Shown here: one piece after another, positions 45,193 to 53,951 of the stretch
How the letters are laid out: each line of letters starts with the position of its first letter
Position numbering within the stretch: the stretch's first letter is position 1
Origin: Capsulimonas corticalis
Lineage (GTDB): Bacteria > Armatimonadota > Armatimonadia > Armatimonadales > Capsulimonadaceae
Assembly (NCBI RefSeq): GCF_003574315.2
Contig: NZ_AP025739.1
Coordinates: forward strand, 868,001 to 932,000
Length of the DNA: 64,000 nt
Reading direction: 5' to 3'
Notes under the pieces: generated by a model
Database searches by the model: none
The model's input: the letters and a program-made list of their open reading frames with translations, nothing else
Told to the model about the DNA's origin: nothing
Made by a program: the position numbers and the translations under genes

Positions 45193-46374
45193 TCAATGCT
45201 GCGTCATAAACCGGCGTTCGATTGTAATATGGAAAAGGTAGGCGGCGGCGATGGCCAGGGGGAGGCCGAAAACCGCCATGACCGCAAAAGATGTCACCGG
45301 CGTTTGCCCGGCGCGAATCAGGAACAGATGCATCGATCCCAGGATCAAATAGTGAACGAGATAAAGACTGTAGGACATGGCCCCGAGCGCGATGAGGAGC
45401 GGCGATTGCAGCACGCGTATCCCGGGCGGCAGCGGCTGATTGGACTTGGTCCTGAGCCACTGCGTGCAGAAGATCAGAAAACTCGCAACGCCGAAGCCGA
45501 TGATGGGATCGATCTCGACGGGATGCTCCATAAACCAGCTGTGATGCAGCAGAATGCCGCCGAAGGAGGCGCACAATACTACGGCGGCGACGATTCCCCA
45601 GCGCGCCACGACCTTTTCGCTCATCTCCCGCTGAAAGCTCAGAGCCGCCGCTCCCATGCCGAGCGCAAACAGTCCGATAAACTGCGGGCATGCGACATCA
45701 AGGCGATGATGCAGGAGAAAGTGTGGGATCGAACCCAGCAGGATGCCGGCGGCGACGGCGGCGCCCACGCCGAACCGGCGCCAGAGCGGCAGGAGAAGCG
45801 CGGGAAACAGAAAGTAGATCTGCCATTCGGTCGCCACGCTCCAGAGGGGGCCGTTAATCTGATAGGCCCACGCCGTCCGCAAGTTGTGGATCAGAAACAG
45901 ATGCGAAAGAAGCACGCCAGGCTGAAAATCTCCCGTGGAGACATCCGCCCAGTGCGACACGACTCCCTGCCGAAGCTTCGTCTCCAGCGCGATTACCGCC
46001 AGAGATAACAACAGGGCCGCATAGTAAGGAGGAAGAATGCGCCGGGCTCTTCGGCGCAGATACGTCAGCGCGCCGCCGCGCAGCTGTCGATCCGAAGATC
46101 GGGTGACCGGGATCATAAGACAGTAGCCCGAAAGGACGATAAAGATCATGACCGCCACAAGGCCGTAATCCATCCATCCCGTCGCCGATAAAAAATGGGC
46201 GGGAAGACGTGCAGGATCCGTACGGAGCACGACTTCCGCGCGCAGATGGGAAAGCATGACGTAAAACGCTGCGACGCCTCTCAGGCTATCAAGATAGCCG
46301 AGATGGATTTTGTCTTGTTTCGCGAAATTGGCCGGCTGTCCGGGAAGACTAACTGCAGTAACGGACATTTGCAT
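45193..46374 (-). CDS. Acyltransferase 3 family (OafA/YrhL-type) membrane O-acyltransferase
   Basis: A 393-residue protein with about ten membrane helices that probably adds acetyl or another acyl group to EPS sugars. Family motifs: GYLDSLRGVAAFYVMLSH with the catalytic His region near residues 26-43, then the RRARRILPPYY run (about 130-140) and WSVATEWQIYFLFP. A paralogue of the plus-strand acyltransferase at 50354-51538. A sigma-54-type site lies about 60 bp upstream. Starts at 46374 or 46368 are both possible (GGGGGA precedes the second). Confidence 0.92.
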   Translation of the reverse strand: MQMSVTAVSLPGQPANFAKQDKIHLGYLDSLRGVAAFYVMLSHLRAEVVLRTDPARLPAHFLSATGWMDYGLVAVMIFIVLSGYCLMIPVTRSSDRQLRGGALTYLRRRARRILPPYYAALLLSLAVIALETKLRQGVVSHWADVSTGDFQPGVLLSHLFLIHNLRTAWAYQINGPLWSVATEWQIYFLFPALLLPLWRRFGVGAAVAAGILLGSIPHFLLHHRLDVACPQFIGLFALGMGAAALSFQREMSEKVVARWGIVAAVVLCASFGGILLHHSWFMEHPVEIDPIIGFGVASFLIFCTQWLRTKSNQPLPPGIRVLQSPLLIALGAMSYSLYLVHYLILGSMHLFLIRAGQTPVTSFAVMAVFGLPLAIAAAYLFHITIERRFMTQH

Positions 46375-46434
46375 CCCCCGCCAGGTGAACTACGGAAATG
46401 ACAGAGAATCGCATTTCAGGTTTTTAGCTGTAGT

Positions 46435-46450
46435 TGCAATATCTCTGCCA
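46435..46450 (-). promoter_or_regulatory. Sigma-54 promoter of the acyltransferase gene
   Basis: TGGCAGAGATATTGCA, preceded by GCACT: GG-N10-GC spacing, perfect TTGCA, one mismatch in TGGCAC. The flank CACTTGGCA is shared with the exosortase-operon promoter. The predicted start at about 46424 gives a 50-nt leader. Confidence 0.65.
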
Positions 46451-46537
46451 AGTGCTATAGATTTTGCTGATAACGACATTAGAAAAATGTAATTATCAGT
46501 CACTGCTTAAGCGGGGCGACTTAAAATTCCGACACAG

Positions 46538-47503
46538 TTAAGAACTTACCGTCTGCTTTACCGTTACGGGCGCTGCGGGCGCAGCCTGGGCGGGGATAAA
46601 GCAGAGGGTGCTCTTATTGATGGGCGTGCGCATCCCTTGCAGGAATCCACGACTGAAGTGGACGATGCGCATAATGCCGCGCGGCCGCTTGAGCTGGCGC
46701 AGATCCCGGAAAAACGGCGTCAGCGCGTAAGAGCTCAGCAGATTGATGATGACGCCGGCGAAACTGACGTGGCCGCACCGGATCGGCTTCGAGTAGGCGG
46801 CGCCGATTCCCGTCCAGTCGCGCTTTGACAGAAAACGAGATTCGTCATGAGACCGGAACCCGAAATGGACGACGGAGACTTTGTCCGTCTCCAGCACGGA
46901 ATACCCGCGTATCAGCGCACGCACGGCGATATCCCAGTCTTCGCAGGACGGGAATTGACCGCCCGCCCCCAGCATCTCGTCAAAACCGCCCATCGCGCGC
47001 ACCATGGAGGCGCGCACCGCCATCCCCGCGCCGATGCCGCGCGCCGAGCGCTTATCCAGCACTCCGGAGAAAACACGCTCGCCCTTCGCGCGGTAGGCCG
47101 GGATCAGGCCGACGCTGGAATCGTGCGGAGCCGCTTCCACCGTGGTGTAAACAACCGCGATCTTCCGATCGATCTGAAACGCCTCGTACACCTTTCTGAG
47201 CCAGTCCGTGGGCGCCGTGCAGTCGTCGTCCGTATATGCGACGAGGTCGGATTTTACTTCGCCCAAAGCAATGTTGCGGGCAACGCCCAGCCCCTTGGTG
47301 CCGGTCCGGATAAAGCGCACGCGAGGATCGCTTTCGAACGGCGCCACAGCCTGCGCGGTCTCCTCGTTGGTGCTTTGATCCACGATGACCAATTCGAAAT
47401 CAATATCGTCGATCGCGAGGATCGTGGAGATCGTCGCGGCGACGCTTGCGCCGCGATTGCGCGTGCAGATGGCGGCTGAGATCATCGGGGGGCTAACAGA
47501 CAA
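46538..47503 (-). CDS. Glycosyltransferase, family 2 (GT-A)
   Basis: A 321-residue sugar transferase. The GT-A fold is clear: ISAAICTRNRGASVAATI at the N-terminus, FELVIVDQSTN, then LVAYTDDDCTAPTDW with the DxD-type metal site, and GGFDEMLGAGGQFPSCEDWD with the acceptor/catalytic ED. The C-terminal helix may touch the membrane. The start is a choice: GGAGG at 47512-47516 points to TTG at 47503, whereas an ATG at 47518 overlaps that GGAGG. Third gene of a probable operon with the GT2 and pyruvyltransferase genes. Confidence 0.88.
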   Translation of the reverse strand: MSVSPPMISAAICTRNRGASVAATISTILAIDDIDFELVIVDQSTNEETAQAVAPFESDPRVRFIRTGTKGLGVARNIALGEVKSDLVAYTDDDCTAPTDWLRKVYEAFQIDRKIAVVYTTVEAAPHDSSVGLIPAYRAKGERVFSGVLDKRSARGIGAGMAVRASMVRAMGGFDEMLGAGGQFPSCEDWDIAVRALIRGYSVLETDKVSVVHFGFRSHDESRFLSKRDWTGIGAAYSKPIRCGHVSFAGVIINLLSSYALTPFFRDLRQLKRPRGIMRIVHFSRGFLQGMRTPINKSTLCFIPAQAAPAAPVTVKQTVSS

Positions 47504-47548
47504 ATGAATGTCCTCCATAATCCAAAAAGAGCAGAGCGCGGCGCAGGG

Positions 47549-48580
47549 CTATCCCTTTACCACGGGCGCGACAGGGAGGTCTCCCGGTCCAAAGAGCAGA
47601 CGAGACATTTGCTCGGCGCCCATCTCGGTCCTCGCGCTCTCCAGATAACGCACATTGTAGACCATGCTGAGCATCGCCATCGCCACTTTGGTCACGCCGG
47701 CGCGGTAAAGCCCCACGGCGACGGCCACAAGCAAGGCGCGGATCGGCGCGGCCAGGAACGGAGCGTTCATCATAAGGCGCGCCATCATGCGCGTCGTGCG
47801 ATTGCGATTCGTGTAGCTGTTTTTCACCACGATCCAGCTCACCCGGCCCTCGCGCGCCCGGATCACGTCGCACTGTCCATAGGATGTCGCCACGTTCAGC
47901 CAGCTGGCGAAGGAGCGATGCGGCCGATGGATCACATCGGCCTTGGGATCGAAGACGAAGTTGACGCCCTGGGTCCTCCGCATGCGATGGGCCAGCTCGA
48001 CATCTTCCTGCCGTTTGAACTCGACGTCAAATCCTCCCACCGCCACGATATGCTCGCGGCGCAGGGAGGCGTTCCCTGTGTAAAAGTGGTTCGCCCACGC
48101 CTGCTTCCAAACTCCCGTCGTGAGGTTGAAGTACTGCTTTTGCAGCATGGCGTGCTCCCAGGCGATCCAGGCAGGCTCCACGCCGCGCCGGGCGGGGTCC
48201 GGCGACATCGGTCCGATGACCACAATTTTGTCGTCGCTTTTATGATGGGCCATATGGCTGGCCAGAAAATCGTCGACGGGCTCTACGTCATCGTCGATAA
48301 ATACGATGATCTCGCCCTTGGCCGCCCAAACGCCGGCGTTTCGCGCCTGCGCGGGGCCTTGATTGGCCTGGGTGATCACGCGAAGCGTGTACGGCGCGCC
48401 GCCCGCATATTCCTCAAGGAAGGCGTCCGTACCGTCAGTCGAGCCGTCGGAAACGACGATGACTTCCACATCCTGGAGGGAATATTTCTGGCGCGCCAGG
48501 CCGTCCAGCGTCACTTTGAGGCTGGCTTTGCGATTATACGTCGGAATAACGACCGTGATGGACTGAGCACTTTCTTGCAT
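47549..48580 (-). CDS. Glycosyltransferase, family 2 (GT-A)
   Basis: A 343-residue GT2 enzyme. SITVVIPTYNRKASLKVTL opens the fold, VEVIVVSDGSTDGTDAFL holds the first Asp, and EIIVFIDDDVEPVDDFL is the DxD-type metal site. GGFDVEFKRQEDVELAHRM gives the ED motif. C-terminal hydrophobic residues suggest membrane contact. The frame runs 250 bp further upstream inside the pyruvyltransferase gene, but homology starts at MQESAQSITVV; a TTG at 48592 with AAAGG before it is an alternative. Confidence 0.9.
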   Translation of the reverse strand: MQESAQSITVVIPTYNRKASLKVTLDGLARQKYSLQDVEVIVVSDGSTDGTDAFLEEYAGGAPYTLRVITQANQGPAQARNAGVWAAKGEIIVFIDDDVEPVDDFLASHMAHHKSDDKIVVIGPMSPDPARRGVEPAWIAWEHAMLQKQYFNLTTGVWKQAWANHFYTGNASLRREHIVAVGGFDVEFKRQEDVELAHRMRRTQGVNFVFDPKADVIHRPHRSFASWLNVATSYGQCDVIRAREGRVSWIVVKNSYTNRNRTTRMMARLMMNAPFLAAPIRALLVAVAVGLYRAGVTKVAMAMLSMVYNVRYLESARTEMGAEQMSRLLFGPGDLPVAPVVKG

Positions 48581-48626
48581 TTCTCGACTCAACGCGCCTT
48601 TCCTTGACCGCGGCCACGCAGGCCGC

Positions 48627-49994
48627 CTATGGCTTCGATTCCGCCTGCGACACGCGTGAGGGAAGAACGCCGCGCTCCGATTTCGCCCAGTGCGCCTGCG
48701 CCGCTTCCACGACGATCTCGATATTTCGCTTGGCGAGTTTCTGCCCCTCGGCAAGACCGGCGCGGGCGCGCTCCCGGGTCTTCGGCAGGTCCGACAGCAG
48801 CTCCGTGATCTTGGCGGTAATCTCATCCGACGTGGCGTCGGCCATTGTGAGCACCCAATCCTCCAGTCCGATCTGGCGCATCAGGCCCCGGGATTTCGGC
48901 TCGTACTCCAACACCACGACAGGAGCTCCGCCGACGAGGCTGAGGATCCCGCCATGCAGGCGGCTGGAGAGCACCAGGTCGCAATGCCCCATGAAATAAG
49001 AGAACTCACGCGGATGCACGAAGCCGGTGACATGGTGCGCGTCCGGGCGCAGCGGCGCCGGCAGCAGCTCCTGAATGCGTCGCCCGACCGGCTCGTCGTC
49101 CTGAAACGATCCCTCAACCTTCTGATGACTGGTGAGAAAGACCAGCTCCGTGTCGCCGCGCTCCAGCAGCGACTGGCAGACACGCGCAATGCGGGCCTCA
49201 AAGTCCGCTTGTTTCGCAGGGCGGTCCGCCGCGCCCGGCCAGATATAGTCGTGAACGCAAATCCCGACTCGAAGCGGCTTCTTCTTTTCCGGGGCCAGGA
49301 GCTTGCTCGGCGGCCTGGGAATGATCCGCAGCGCTTCATCGATCGTCTGGTGGACATTGTCGCCCAGCAGCTTGATCTGCTCGCGCGCCGCTTTCACCGC
49401 TTCGGCGTCGCGGCAAAGGACGGCGGCCGCGTGGTCGAGCGAGTCATGCAGCAGATCCGGAAAATTATCCCCGTCCCGAAACGGTCCCAGCGAGTGGGCG
49501 TACACGAACAGGGGCTTGCCGAGCGCATGCGCCACTTGATATTGGGCCACGCGGGATTTGCGCATGAAAGGCACGGTCCAGGACGTGCTCAGACAGGCGC
49601 CGCCGGCGACGCTGATAATATCCGCCTCTTCAAACTCTCGGAAGAGCTCCCGCTCGTGGCTGGTCAGAAGAAACAGCGGAAATCCCATCCGCCGAAGGCG
49701 CGCCTGGAGAGGAAACCGCTCGGTGGCCGTTTTCCGGATCAGGCGTCCCCAAATATCCCACTTGGCGATTGTCCAGTCGCGCCCGGCGTTCCAGAGGGTC
49801 GAGGTAAAATGCAGCTCGGGATAGAACTTGGCGAACGGTCCTGCTTCCCGGGTCACGCCGCAGTAGCAATTGCGTACATCCGTCCCAGGCCCGAAGGCCT
49901 CCTCGAACGAAGACTTCATCGCCAGCAGAATTGCGGCGTCGCCCATATTGCTAATCACGTTGTCCGTGATCAAAACTCGCACGTTTTTCTTCAT
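48627..49994 (-). CDS. Polysaccharide pyruvyl transferase family protein (CsaB-like)
   Basis: A 455-residue GT-B-like enzyme that would transfer pyruvate from PEP as a ketal onto EPS sugars, adding negative charge. Motifs: VLITDNVISNMGDAAILLAM at the N-terminus, DIISVAGGACLS, VYAHSLGPFRD and the C-terminal HLVLSSRLHGGILSLVGG-like run (CDLVLSSRLHGG, about residue 325). AAGGA 7 nt before the ATG at 49994 favours it over 50015. First gene of a three-gene minus-strand operon with two GT2 genes. Confidence 0.88.
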   Translation of the reverse strand: MKKNVRVLITDNVISNMGDAAILLAMKSSFEEAFGPGTDVRNCYCGVTREAGPFAKFYPELHFTSTLWNAGRDWTIAKWDIWGRLIRKTATERFPLQARLRRMGFPLFLLTSHERELFREFEEADIISVAGGACLSTSWTVPFMRKSRVAQYQVAHALGKPLFVYAHSLGPFRDGDNFPDLLHDSLDHAAAVLCRDAEAVKAAREQIKLLGDNVHQTIDEALRIIPRPPSKLLAPEKKKPLRVGICVHDYIWPGAADRPAKQADFEARIARVCQSLLERGDTELVFLTSHQKVEGSFQDDEPVGRRIQELLPAPLRPDAHHVTGFVHPREFSYFMGHCDLVLSSRLHGGILSLVGGAPVVVLEYEPKSRGLMRQIGLEDWVLTMADATSDEITAKITELLSDLPKTRERARAGLAEGQKLAKRNIEIVVEAAQAHWAKSERGVLPSRVSQAESKP

Positions 49995-50353
49995 ACAGTA
50001 TTCCTTCGAGCCCATCTTGAAAAGTCGTCAATTCCCGGCGTTCCAATAACCCTGACCTCATTATGGCGTCAAATAGGCCGACAGCGTGAAGTCCTGGGGG
50101 CGCCAATCGGCAATATCGAGATCGAAGCTTGCAAGTTTGGCACACAATGTGCAGCAAATGCTTTTTTGTACTGACCTCTGAGCCGATATACAGCATATTC
50201 CGCGAAGCCGGTAGCCATACTACTCCATAAAATTGAGAGGCTCGCCGCTTTTCTTACTTGCAAAAATCGAGCCAACTCTCCCAATTCGCATTGGTTTGAG
50301 AAAACTTCCGCGATTTCAGAAACTTGGCGTTACATCACGCAGGAGCACGACAC
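49995..50353. other. Intergenic region between the divergent pyruvyltransferase and acyltransferase genes
   Basis: About 360 bp without a gene. It holds a plus-strand sigma-54-type site at 50138-50153 for the acyltransferase. I found no comparable site for the minus-strand operon. Confidence 0.5.
50138..50153 (+). promoter_or_regulatory. Sigma-54 promoter of the plus-strand acyltransferase gene
   Basis: TGGCACACAATGTGCA: perfect TGGCAC and GG-N10-GC spacing, with GTGC in place of TTGC. The predicted start at about 50164 gives a leader of about 190 nt. It is the only such site on the plus strand and precedes the only plus-strand gene of the locus. Confidence 0.6.
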
Positions 50354-51538
50354 TTGAACACGCTGACAGAAGAAAAGCATTCCTCTAACCCACCGCGGCA
50401 AAACAATTCCCGCGCGCGCACGTACTTTAAATATCTCGACGGACTGCGCGCGCTCGCCGCTCTCTGGGTTGTCGCCGAACATGTCTGGGTGTCTCAGTTC
50501 AACATTTTCGCGCATCCCGGCTGGCGCGGGCTGCTGACAAACTGGCTCGCCTACGGACATCAATCGGTCAATATCTTCATCGTGCTTTCCGGGTTCTGCC
50601 TTGGCATTCCCATCGCGCAAGCCGGCGAGATGCGAGGCGGCGCGCTCCAATTCTATTCCCGCCGCGCCCGCAGAATCCTGCCGCCGCTCTATGCGGCCAT
50701 TGCAATCGCGGTCGTCGCGCAGTTTCTCTCGCATCTCCTCGATCCGACGATTGCGAAACCCACCGCGCTCGCCGTGCTTTGCAACGCCCTGCTGCTTCAG
50801 GATGTCTACCCGAAGATTAACTTTCTGGACACGCCCCTGTGGAGCGTGGCGCTGGAGTGGAAGATCTATTTCCTTCTGCCGCTCTTTGAGCTCATCATTC
50901 GGAAATATGGAATCGGATGGGCGATGGGCGTCGGCGCGGCGATCGGCTACGGCGTCACGGGCATATTCGCCGCCGTTCAGCCGGGGATGAGCCTGGAGCA
51001 CACCTGCCCCTGGTATGTCCTGCTGTTCGCCATGGGCGTCAGCGCCGCCTACATCTGCTTTAGCGACGCCGCCCCGATGAAGCGCGTTCAGTTATCGGTC
51101 ACAAGCTGGAGATGGGCCGCCGGCTTCTTTGCCCTGGCGCTGGGCTTTCTGCTGCACAAATTCTCGACCTACAACCCCATCGACCGCCATGCCTACATCG
51201 CCCATCTTCCCCTCATCGATGCGGTCGCCGGCGTTTTGATCGCGTGCTGCTTGATCCTGATCACCAAGGCGGCGCAGGCCTCAGACAACACCCCGGTGGT
51301 GAAGGTCCTTTCATCGCGGCCCCTCGTTGCGATCGGCCTCTTCGCCTATTCGCTCTATCTGACGCACTCCGTCGTCCTCAACTTACTGCGCGTGCTGCTG
51401 TATAAGTTCGGTCACGGGGAGACGGCGTCGGCGTTCCACAATCTCGCCATCCTGGGAGGCTTCGGCGTTCCCGTGCTGATCGGCTTCGCCTACGTCTTCT
51501 TCGTTCTGTTCGAGCGGCCGTTCACCCGAAAGCGATAG
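50354..51538 (+). CDS. Acyltransferase 3 family (OafA/YrhL-type) membrane O-acyltransferase
   Basis: A 394-residue protein with about ten membrane helices that probably O-acylates EPS. FKYLDGLRALAALWVVAEH holds the catalytic His, SRRARRILPPLYAAI and WSVALEWKIYFLLPL are shared with the paralogue at 45193-46374. The start is a TTG at 50354 with GGAG 8 nt upstream. The only gene in the locus on the plus strand, with its own sigma-54-type site, and convergent with the GT4 at 51579. Confidence 0.92.
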   Translation: MNTLTEEKHSSNPPRQNNSRARTYFKYLDGLRALAALWVVAEHVWVSQFNIFAHPGWRGLLTNWLAYGHQSVNIFIVLSGFCLGIPIAQAGEMRGGALQFYSRRARRILPPLYAAIAIAVVAQFLSHLLDPTIAKPTALAVLCNALLLQDVYPKINFLDTPLWSVALEWKIYFLLPLFELIIRKYGIGWAMGVGAAIGYGVTGIFAAVQPGMSLEHTCPWYVLLFAMGVSAAYICFSDAAPMKRVQLSVTSWRWAAGFFALALGFLLHKFSTYNPIDRHAYIAHLPLIDAVAGVLIACCLILITKAAQASDNTPVVKVLSSRPLVAIGLFAYSLYLTHSVVLNLLRVLLYKFGHGETASAFHNLAILGGFGVPVLIGFAYVFFVLFERPFTRKR

Positions 51539-51547
51539 GCGCGCAAG

Positions 51548-51577
51548 CCCGGGGTTCGATTTTTCGCCCTCCCCGGG
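51548..51577. terminator. Bidirectional terminator at the end of the main EPS operon
   Basis: CCCGGGG/CCCCGGG stem (51548-51554 and 51571-51577) with a T-rich 16-nt loop, between convergent genes. Confidence 0.6.
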
Positions 51578-51578
51578 T

Positions 51579-52772
51579 TCAGCGGCGCGCGGCGCCGAGA
51601 AGAACGCGGTCATAGAGCGATTCCATTTCGCTCATCAGCCTCGGAATAGAGAAGCAGGCCTCGACGCGTTTGCGGCCTGCTTCTCCGTGCTCTCGCGCCA
51701 ATGCGGGATCCTTCAGATATTTCTGCACCGCGATCGACATCGCCTCGGCGTCGCCCGCCGGAACGACAAATCCCGTCTCTCCCGTCGCCACCACCTCCGG
51801 AATGCCGCCCACGCGTGTCGCGACCACGGGCTTCTTCATCGCCATCGCCTCCGCCAGCACCAGACCGAACGGTTCGAAGACGGAAGCCAGCGCAAAGACA
51901 TCGAGCGCCGCGAGACAGCGGTCGACATCGGAATGGTAACCCGCGAACCGCACATAGCCGTCCACGCCCTTTTCCTTCGCGACGCCTTCGTACTCGCTTC
52001 GCTTGGGGCCTTCTCCGACAATCACAAAAGACACATCGGGCATGGCGGCGTGCACATGAGCCGCCATCGCGAGAAACGTCTCGATCCCCTTCTGCTCCGC
52101 CAGCCGGCCGATCGTCCCGACCAGGGGGCCGCTGGGGGGAAAGTTCAGCGCGCGCCGCGTTTCCGCGCCGTCGATTTCCGGATTGAAGCGCCGCAGATCG
52201 ATGGCATTGTAGATCACTTCCACCTGGTCCGGATCGCGCCCGACGAGCTCGATCTGCTGGCGGCGGTTGTCTTCTGAAGCCGTGGTGTAAACCGTGACGC
52301 ATGTCCGATCGATCAAACGCGTCACGAGGCGTTCCTTGAAGCCCACGGCTCCCGAAAGCGCCCCTCGGATCGTGATGATCACAGCGTCGATGTGCGCGAC
52401 CTTCGCCGCCAGAGCGATATAACGCGCTCCCGTGCCCCCCAGAACCTGCACGTGGATCAAATCGACTTTCAGATCCTTGAGCAGTTGGGAGAGGGCGCGA
52501 ATGTTCTTCACCGACATGTTCGAACGCCGCACGGAAAGCAAGTCCGTTTGGACGACGTTCACTCCCATGGCCCGGACATTCTGTACGAGCGGGGCGATGT
52601 CGGGTTCATTGGCGCAAATCAAGATGGGCTCAAACCGGTCTTTATTGAGATTGGCGATCAGCATCGCCGTGGACTGCTCGACGCCGCCCATGGTGAAGCT
52701 TTCCGTCATATACGCGACCCGGCGCTTGGCGGCGCCGTTCTCACTGGTCTTGGAATCTAAAAGCCCTAGCAT
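51579..52772 (-). CDS. Glycosyltransferase, family 4 (GT-B)
   Basis: A 397-residue GT4 enzyme. RRVAYMTESFTMGGVEQSTAML is the GG-x-E acceptor-domain start (about 17-38). The donor site includes GTIGRLAEQKGIETFL and ALASVFEPFGLVLAEAMAMKKPVVATRVGG, with the canonical E-x7-E (EPFGLVLAE, about 300-310), then GETGFVVPAGDAEAM. Last gene of the large minus-strand operon running in from the right edge; ends at a terminator hairpin. Confidence 0.93.
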   Translation of the reverse strand: MLGLLDSKTSENGAAKRRVAYMTESFTMGGVEQSTAMLIANLNKDRFEPILICANEPDIAPLVQNVRAMGVNVVQTDLLSVRRSNMSVKNIRALSQLLKDLKVDLIHVQVLGGTGARYIALAAKVAHIDAVIITIRGALSGAVGFKERLVTRLIDRTCVTVYTTASEDNRRQQIELVGRDPDQVEVIYNAIDLRRFNPEIDGAETRRALNFPPSGPLVGTIGRLAEQKGIETFLAMAAHVHAAMPDVSFVIVGEGPKRSEYEGVAKEKGVDGYVRFAGYHSDVDRCLAALDVFALASVFEPFGLVLAEAMAMKKPVVATRVGGIPEVVATGETGFVVPAGDAEAMSIAVQKYLKDPALAREHGEAGRKRVEACFSIPRLMSEMESLYDRVLLGAARR

Positions 52773-52839
52773 GTTAATTTATCCACGGTCGTTCTCGGCG
52801 CTCACGGAAAGCAAGCGCGTATCGATGGCGCTTTCGGAA

Positions 52840-53916
52840 TCAAGAAAGATAGGAGCGCATGACATCCAGCGTGTGCCGGATGTTTTTGTTGACGTCGAAG
52901 CGCTCTTCCGCGTCCCGTCTCGCTTTGCCGCCCATGGCGAGCCGCTGCTCCGGGGCGGCGAGCAGCGCATCCAGCCGCTCCGCCAGTTGCCCCGCGTCGC
53001 CAGGTTCGATGAGAAACCCCGTTTCCCCTTCCCGAATAATATCGCCGGTGCCCCCGGTCCGTGAAACAATCACCGGAAGCCCCGAAGCCATGGCCTCCAT
53101 GGAGGCGAGGGAGTAGCAGTCGCCTCGGGTCGGCAGCACGAACGCGTCGGCCTGGCGATAAAGCGAAATCAGCTCCGGGTCATTGGAGGAAAGGCCGTTG
53201 TAGACGCGCACTTTGTCGTTGGGCGGCGTGACGCGCTCGCGGGTCACCATATGCAGCAGGAAGTCGCCGTCTTTGTTGCGCTCCGCCCAGTCCATCAGCA
53301 GGTCGCCGCCCTTGCGGTAATAATCGCCGCCCACAAAAAGAAGGTTCGTGGGACCGTCTTTCTGCGTGCGCGGCGGCAGCGTCCACTTGGACAGATCAAT
53401 TCCCGGGGGGATGACGTGAATCTTCTTCGGATCCACGCCGTAATCGGCGACCATGCTCTCCGCGGCCCAGTGGGACCAGGGAAAAAGAGCGCGGGCTCCG
53501 CGCAGCCGGCTGGTCTGCACGCTGTTGGCGTATGCGTTCATCAGGGGAATGGGGCTATCGCCCTTGCCGTAGAGCGATCCAAAGCCGCGCAGCAGGCGGC
53601 GGGTCGAGTCGGCCGTCATAAAGTACGGCTGTTTGCGCAGCAAATGGCTCTGCCCCCGGAACACAATGCCGCAGGCGACAAACAAAGCGTCAAACGGCCC
53701 GCGCGTAATCCCCTCGCGCAGCTCCAGGCTGGACCGGACCATGGATTTGACTTTGTGCGGAACGCCGGGAAGACGCTCGACCGTCCCGCCCGGTTTCCAC
53801 CAGTTGATCGTGATCCATTCGGGATCAACGCCGAGATCGGGTGTCAGACCGTCTCGCCAATTCTGATACTGCGTCTTGAGGCCAACCTCGGTTGACATGA
53901 CAAAGCCGATACGCAA
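52840..53916 (-). CDS. Glycosyltransferase, family 4 (GT-B)
   Basis: A 358-residue GT4 enzyme. LLFVGGDYYRKGGDLLMDW begins the donor domain, and DAFVLPTRGDCYSLASMEAMASGLPVI holds the E-x7-E-equivalent region in the RGDC variant shared with the GT4 at 41057-42151. GETGFLIEPGDAGQLAERL follows. The start is TTG at 53916 with GAGG 6 nt ahead. Donor and acceptor are unknown. Confidence 0.9.
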   Translation of the reverse strand: MRIGFVMSTEVGLKTQYQNWRDGLTPDLGVDPEWITINWWKPGGTVERLPGVPHKVKSMVRSSLELREGITRGPFDALFVACGIVFRGQSHLLRKQPYFMTADSTRRLLRGFGSLYGKGDSPIPLMNAYANSVQTSRLRGARALFPWSHWAAESMVADYGVDPKKIHVIPPGIDLSKWTLPPRTQKDGPTNLLFVGGDYYRKGGDLLMDWAERNKDGDFLLHMVTRERVTPPNDKVRVYNGLSSNDPELISLYRQADAFVLPTRGDCYSLASMEAMASGLPVIVSRTGGTGDIIREGETGFLIEPGDAGQLAERLDALLAAPEQRLAMGGKARRDAEERFDVNKNIRHTLDVMRSYLS

Positions 53917-53951
53917 TTTTATCCTCGCGACTTTCTTAGGGACGGCGTATG

